This document shows, piece by piece, positions 59,981-64,000 of a DNA stretch of 64,000 nt (positions are counted from its first letter, which is position 1; each line of letters opens with the position of its first letter). Both the position numbers and the translations under genes were made by a program. Origin of the DNA: Cymbidium sinense (lineage: Eukaryota; Streptophyta; Magnoliopsida; Asparagales; Orchidaceae); the NCBI GenBank assembly GCA_021442155.1, contig CM038221.1:43967648-44031647 (forward strand), written 5' to 3'. The notes beneath the pieces were generated by a model, which saw only the letters and a list, made by a program, of their open reading frames with translations, had not been told where the DNA came from and did no database searches.

Positions 59981-62270
59981 TTGCTCATGGCTAACCCAAC
60001 TAGCTTTGGGTTAGGTTAGCCAGTAGTCCAAGTGTCCAAAATGAGCTTTAGGGTGGTTGCCAAGGGCAGGAGAGTGGGTTTGACAATCCAAATGGGGATT
60101 TTATCCCATTTGGAGGAGTTTAACCAATGTGTTTTAGCTTAATTTGGGTCAAGATGGGTTGAGTTTGATTTGGGCTGACCTATGGTGACCCAAGGATGGA
60201 TCAGGCTAAATTTGGTTAGGTTTGAGCTTAGCTTGAATGGGTTTGGCTCAATTTAACTCATGTATGTCAAATTGGGTCAAACCAAAGGTTTGGACATGTT
60301 CAAATGATAATTTGGGATGTTTAGGTTTAATTTAAAGTAGATTTGAATTTGGCTTATATGAGTTGATATGGGTTAAATGGGCTAAGTTTACCAATTTGAT
60401 CAAATTGGCCAAATTGGTTTGGATGGAAGGTTCATTTAGGTTTAATTGAATATTTGAAGATGATTGTAGTTGATTTCAATTAATTTGGATTTAGGAATGA
60501 TTTAGGTCAATTTGATAAATGGGTCAATTGGGTTGGTTTGATCAAATTGGGTTCAAGGGGCTTGATCATGTTTAATAATTAATTTGTGATGGATTTGAGT
60601 CATTGGTTTCAATCAATTTGATTTAAGATTTGATTTGGCTTAATTTGGCCCTTTAGGTCAAATTAGGTAAACTTAGGTCAAGAAATCAAATTAGCTTGGT
60701 TTAACCCAATTGATTGCAATTGGACAATCAAGGGTGATCAACAATCTTTATAGAAGATATTGAATGGGTTGATTCAATCCAATTTGGGTAGGATTAAAGT
60801 TTGGTTCAAATGTGTCCTTTGGGTCAAGTGAACCAAATGGGTCAATTTGAATTGGATTGGGTTGAAGTGGGTTGAATTGAGATTGATAATTGATTTAGGA
60901 TTGATTGGTGGATTTGATTGCAATTGATTTGGATTTAATTAGATTTTTGCTCATATGGACCCTTTAGGTCAAATGGCTTTAGGTTGATTGAATTGGCTTT
61001 GCTTGGTTTGATTTGATTATAGTTCTTGGAAGGGTTTGAAATGGAGATTTGAATGGTTGAAGTGCTTTTGTGAAGTTCAATTGGATTTATTTTAATTGAG
61101 AGAAATTTGGATTGAGCCATAGAAGCGAATCATGGGATTAAGATGGGTTTGGGTTTGAGTCATTTTAGCTTGAAGCTTGGATTTGAAATGAGATTCAATT
61201 AGGCTTGAGTGTATTGATTTGGGGTTGGATTTCTTGAGTGGATAGCCATGGGTCATGGTTTAGGCCATATAATAGATATGTTCTCTTAGTCCTAAAGTAT
61301 AGCCTAAGCCTAGGGCATACCTTCCTAAGTCTCTAGGCTTGAGTTTAGTGTTCACCTAATCACTAGAAGTGTCCTATGAATAGGGAAATTCAAGTGTCTA
61401 GAGGGTCCCTAAGTCTAAGAGAAGATGAGTCAATCCTTACTCCAAAAGTGAGGGCAACAAAAGGACCTCCAATAGGTGTGGTGTAACTGACAAGGCACAT
61501 CGCACGTATTGACATTGGTCGAGGCAATCAACAACATCTTGGGAGATCAGAAGCACTAAGGATGGATATCACACCTAAACAAAGAGGTAAATGGAACCAT
61601 GGATCCTAACATGATGTGAATCACCATCATGTCAAGGGCATGAGAGAGATGAGTCGATTTAGTTTAACTTGTTTAGAATTGATTTTGTGTCAAGGACACG
61701 GAGGGAGATCCGAGGGATACACATGAGTTTGGTCGAATAAAGAATGATTTATGCCAAGGGCAGGGAGATCATTGGGGATTGAGATTTGATTGAATTTATT
61801 TGATTTAGTTTAGTTTGATTTAAGCCAAGGGTATAGAAGGAAATGCTTTGGGGATGGAGATTTGATTGAATTTATTTGATTTAATTGAATTGAGATTTAG
61901 AAAGAGGATTTACTGAGATACATATTGGTTGAGTTTATTGATTGGAATCAGTTGGGGATATTGGTTTGAATTTGTTTGATCTTGTTTGGTCAATTTGTTG
62001 TTGATTGGTTTTGGGTTTGATTGATTTGATTTTATTAGTTGATTTAATTTGAATTTGGTTGATGAATTCAGTGGAGGATCCATTGGGGATGTAAATTTGG
62101 TTGGATTTATTGATTTAATTTTGATTTTGATTGATTTAGTTGATTGGTTTTGATTTGGTTTGAATTTGGGTTTAATTTTGGTTTGGATCTGACTCCATTG
62201 GAGATATAAGTTTGAACTTGAATCCATTTTGATTTTGATTTTGTTTGATCGATTTGATTTAGATCCTGTC
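59981..62270. repeat. Degenerate TTTGATTTGATTGG-type array (complementary sense)
   Basis: About 2.3 kb of variants of TTGGGTTTGATTTGATT with low C on the plus strand. This is the complement in composition of the arrays at 3200-5650 and 38650-40245. Between about 61620 and 61900 four imperfect units share CAAGGGCA…GGAGAT…GGGGAT…GAGATTTGATTGAATTTATTTG. No ORF is seen. Confidence 0.6.
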
Positions 62271-63640
62271 AGTTTGTGATGGACAGCACTAAGAAGGGAT
62301 TATGTTAGCCTAGACCTACCTTAGATTTACCAATCCAAAGGGTTAGTCTATCGGTTGAAGAGTAAAGATTATTCAACTTAAGGGTTGCCCGTCAGTTTGT
62401 AATGACTGTGCTAGGAAGAAAGCTCTGGGATTCACATCTTCAAAATATAACCAGGCATTGGGGTGACGTGTTCATGGAACAATAAGTCAAACCTTAACCT
62501 AGGGTGATTATTGAGTGAGTGCCTCTAGAGGTCTTACCTCAACTCAAGAGTAGTCAAGGTGATTCCTATAGATCGTTTTACTGACACCGCCCAAAAATAT
62601 AAGATGCTTACTTAGGAAGTGCGGCCTGTGGGGCTCTTATACTAATCCACAAGAGATTTCATTTTATTTGTTTATTTGCTTATTTATTTATTTAGTGTGG
62701 ACTGTGGGAGAGCCACAAGGGCCTTGGCATATCTCAGATTTTGCCCAAGGGATAGTCCGTTCATCCATAGTACATAACTTCCAACCACAAGGGTGGCTAC
62801 TAGGAAGCAAAAACTATTCAATCTAGTAGTAACCTGGGTCATGTCAAGATGGGGCTGTGAAGACGTAATACAAATAGAATGCCCACTAGGAAGGTGCCTA
62901 TCAGTCTTACCATAATCCAAATATAAAACTGTAGGTATACGGTTCGAGAGAGAATGCACGGGACTATTTGCTGAAAGTGTTATCCACCGGGTGGGTTCGT
63001 CGCAAAAGGAAAACACCAACCAACCTAAGGTGCCCATCAGTTTGTGATGATCAGTCTAGGAAGAAAGCATCAGGGATTCACATCTTCCTAAGTGGAACTA
63101 ATCACTGGGATAATCTATCATCGACAAGAAAGTTACTATCCGACAGAGGGCGACTACCAAGTGATGAGTCACAAAGAAGGACTGAACCCAAACTTGAAAT
63201 AGTCTAGAGGAAGAGGTGCCTCTGGGGGTCTTTTCCTAACCCTCAAAAATAAACTCAACCCAAAGTATTGGCTAGTTCATTAAGAAATTCTGGGACTCAC
63301 ATCTTCTTAAAAAAGACACCGTGGTAGCTTATTGGTCATGCGAAGGCATACCACACTAACAAGGCACTCATCGATTTGTAGTGGTTAAGCTAGGAAGAAA
63401 GCACATGGACTCACATCCTCTTATATAGAAAAGGCCATTGGGGAGACACACTAGCTAGATATTGGGTCAATCTAACCCAGAGCAGCTACTAAGTGAGGGT
63501 CATTAGTGGACTTATCTCAACTCAAGGTAGCCTGGAGCAGTTGGATTTGTTTTTGATTTGTTTATGTTTATGTGCAATTTTATGTTTATGATGTACTAAT
63601 GAAGGATAGGATGCTGCTCGGGTTCTTTTACACCTACCCT
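62271..63640 (-). repeat. Degenerate direct repeats, about 325 bp period, 3' region of a Gypsy element
   Basis: Recurring blocks contain CATCAGTTTGTGATGA, then CTAGGAAGAAAGC, then GGGATTCACATCTTC, and later TGCCTCTRGAGGTCTTACCTCAA. They are clearest at about 62390, 63025 and 63355, with weaker ones at 62275 and near 62800. They lie directly downstream of the integrase end at 63741, so they are probably that element's 3' untranslated region. Confidence 0.5.
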
Positions 63641-63740
63641 AAACACACCACGAAAATTCAATAAATAGAAAGCTTTCAATTTAAAGAGATGTTTGATTTG
63701 AAATAGAATTTTATTGATGATAAATTATTTTGAACATTGT

Positions 63741-64000
63741 TTATGCATAATATTTCTTTAGATAAATCCCATTGCTAGGAAGCATCGGGCGTTCTCCTTT
63801 ATGATTGAATAGTTTGTAAGATCCACATTGGTAGGCCTTTTCTATGGTGAAAGGGTCTTCCCAAGTAGGTTCAAACATGCTTCCCATCTTGCGATAGGCA
63901 ATAATTAGTCTCCTTAGAACTAAATTAAGCTCTCCTACCTGAAAAGCTCTAGGATGGACCAACTTGTTATGAGCTTGAACCATCTTTTCTTTATACAACT
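63741..64000 (-). pseudogene. C-terminal end of a Gypsy integrase, runs off the window
   Basis: The minus frame is open from the window edge to a stop at 63741-63743. It reads HPRAFQVGELNLVLRRL, then MFEPTWEDPFTIEKAYQCG, then SYKLFNHKGERPMLPSNG and YLKKYY. This is the family's end domain (…GDLVLRK…PNWEGPY…GAY+L…G…P.N…LKKYY), as in Tat/Athila-type Ty3-gypsy integrases. Most of pol lies beyond the window, so whether the frame is intact upstream is unknown; I call it a pseudogene only provisionally. It belongs to a different element from the one at 8026-16787. Confidence 0.7.

Noticed and set aside
61910..62227. Asn/Lys/Pro-rich minus-strand open frame of 105 codons
   Set aside because: Generated by the degenerate TTTGATTTG array; low-complexity translation without family features.

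Overview
The window is nuclear DNA of a flowering plant. It is very A+T-rich and almost entirely made of transposable-element sequence. The evidence is a plant subtilisin-like protease gene, Ty3-gypsy elements of the Tat/Retand type, a plant L1-type LINE, a tRNA-related SINE, and long plant-style AT microsatellites. I cannot name the species; a monocot is possible but not shown.

Layout. 1-2080 is the right part of an element with inverted LTR-like ends. A complete sister copy lies at 27930-30354. 2081-23040 is 'unit A', a repeat of about 12 kb interrupted by an 8.76-kb Gypsy element (8026-16787). 23095-26870 is a truncated, inverted relative of that Gypsy element, followed by an older diverged LTR (26962-27828). 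30666-36798 is the only host gene I recognise, a minus-strand subtilase with two exons and a 3.8-kb intron. The intron holds a solo LTR, a SINE and AT microsatellites. 36930-40245 is A+T-rich non-coding sequence. 40246-58078 is 'unit B', a second copy of the 12-kb repeat, lacking the Gypsy insertion but carrying a 5.5-kb LINE (46645-52137). 58079-63640 is more repeat sequence, and 63741-64000 is the integrase C-terminus of a further minus-strand Gypsy element that runs out of the window.

Units A and B serve as each other's empty site. The Gypsy element is absent from B and the LINE is absent from A, so both insertions came after the units separated. Each unit also contains a module of about 1.07 kb once in forward and twice in tandem reverse orientation, plus a gag relic. 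The units are therefore probably derived from rearranged Gypsy elements.

Two observations affect how everything else is read. First, positions 5121-5147 match, with two extra bases, the core of the Oxford Nanopore ligation adapter, exactly where unit A loses a segment present in unit B. The assembly therefore probably contains uncorrected nanopore sequence. Second, the subtilase carries at least four apparent frameshifts while keeping all its catalytic residues. Some of these, and the many 2-8 base indels between units A and B, may be sequencing errors rather than decay.

No operon-like or defence system is present. The most unusual biology is element architecture: a Gypsy element whose reverse transcriptase has been removed by a junction from protease directly into RNase H, an antisense extra ORF in that family, and an inverted-LTR (foldback) element present twice.
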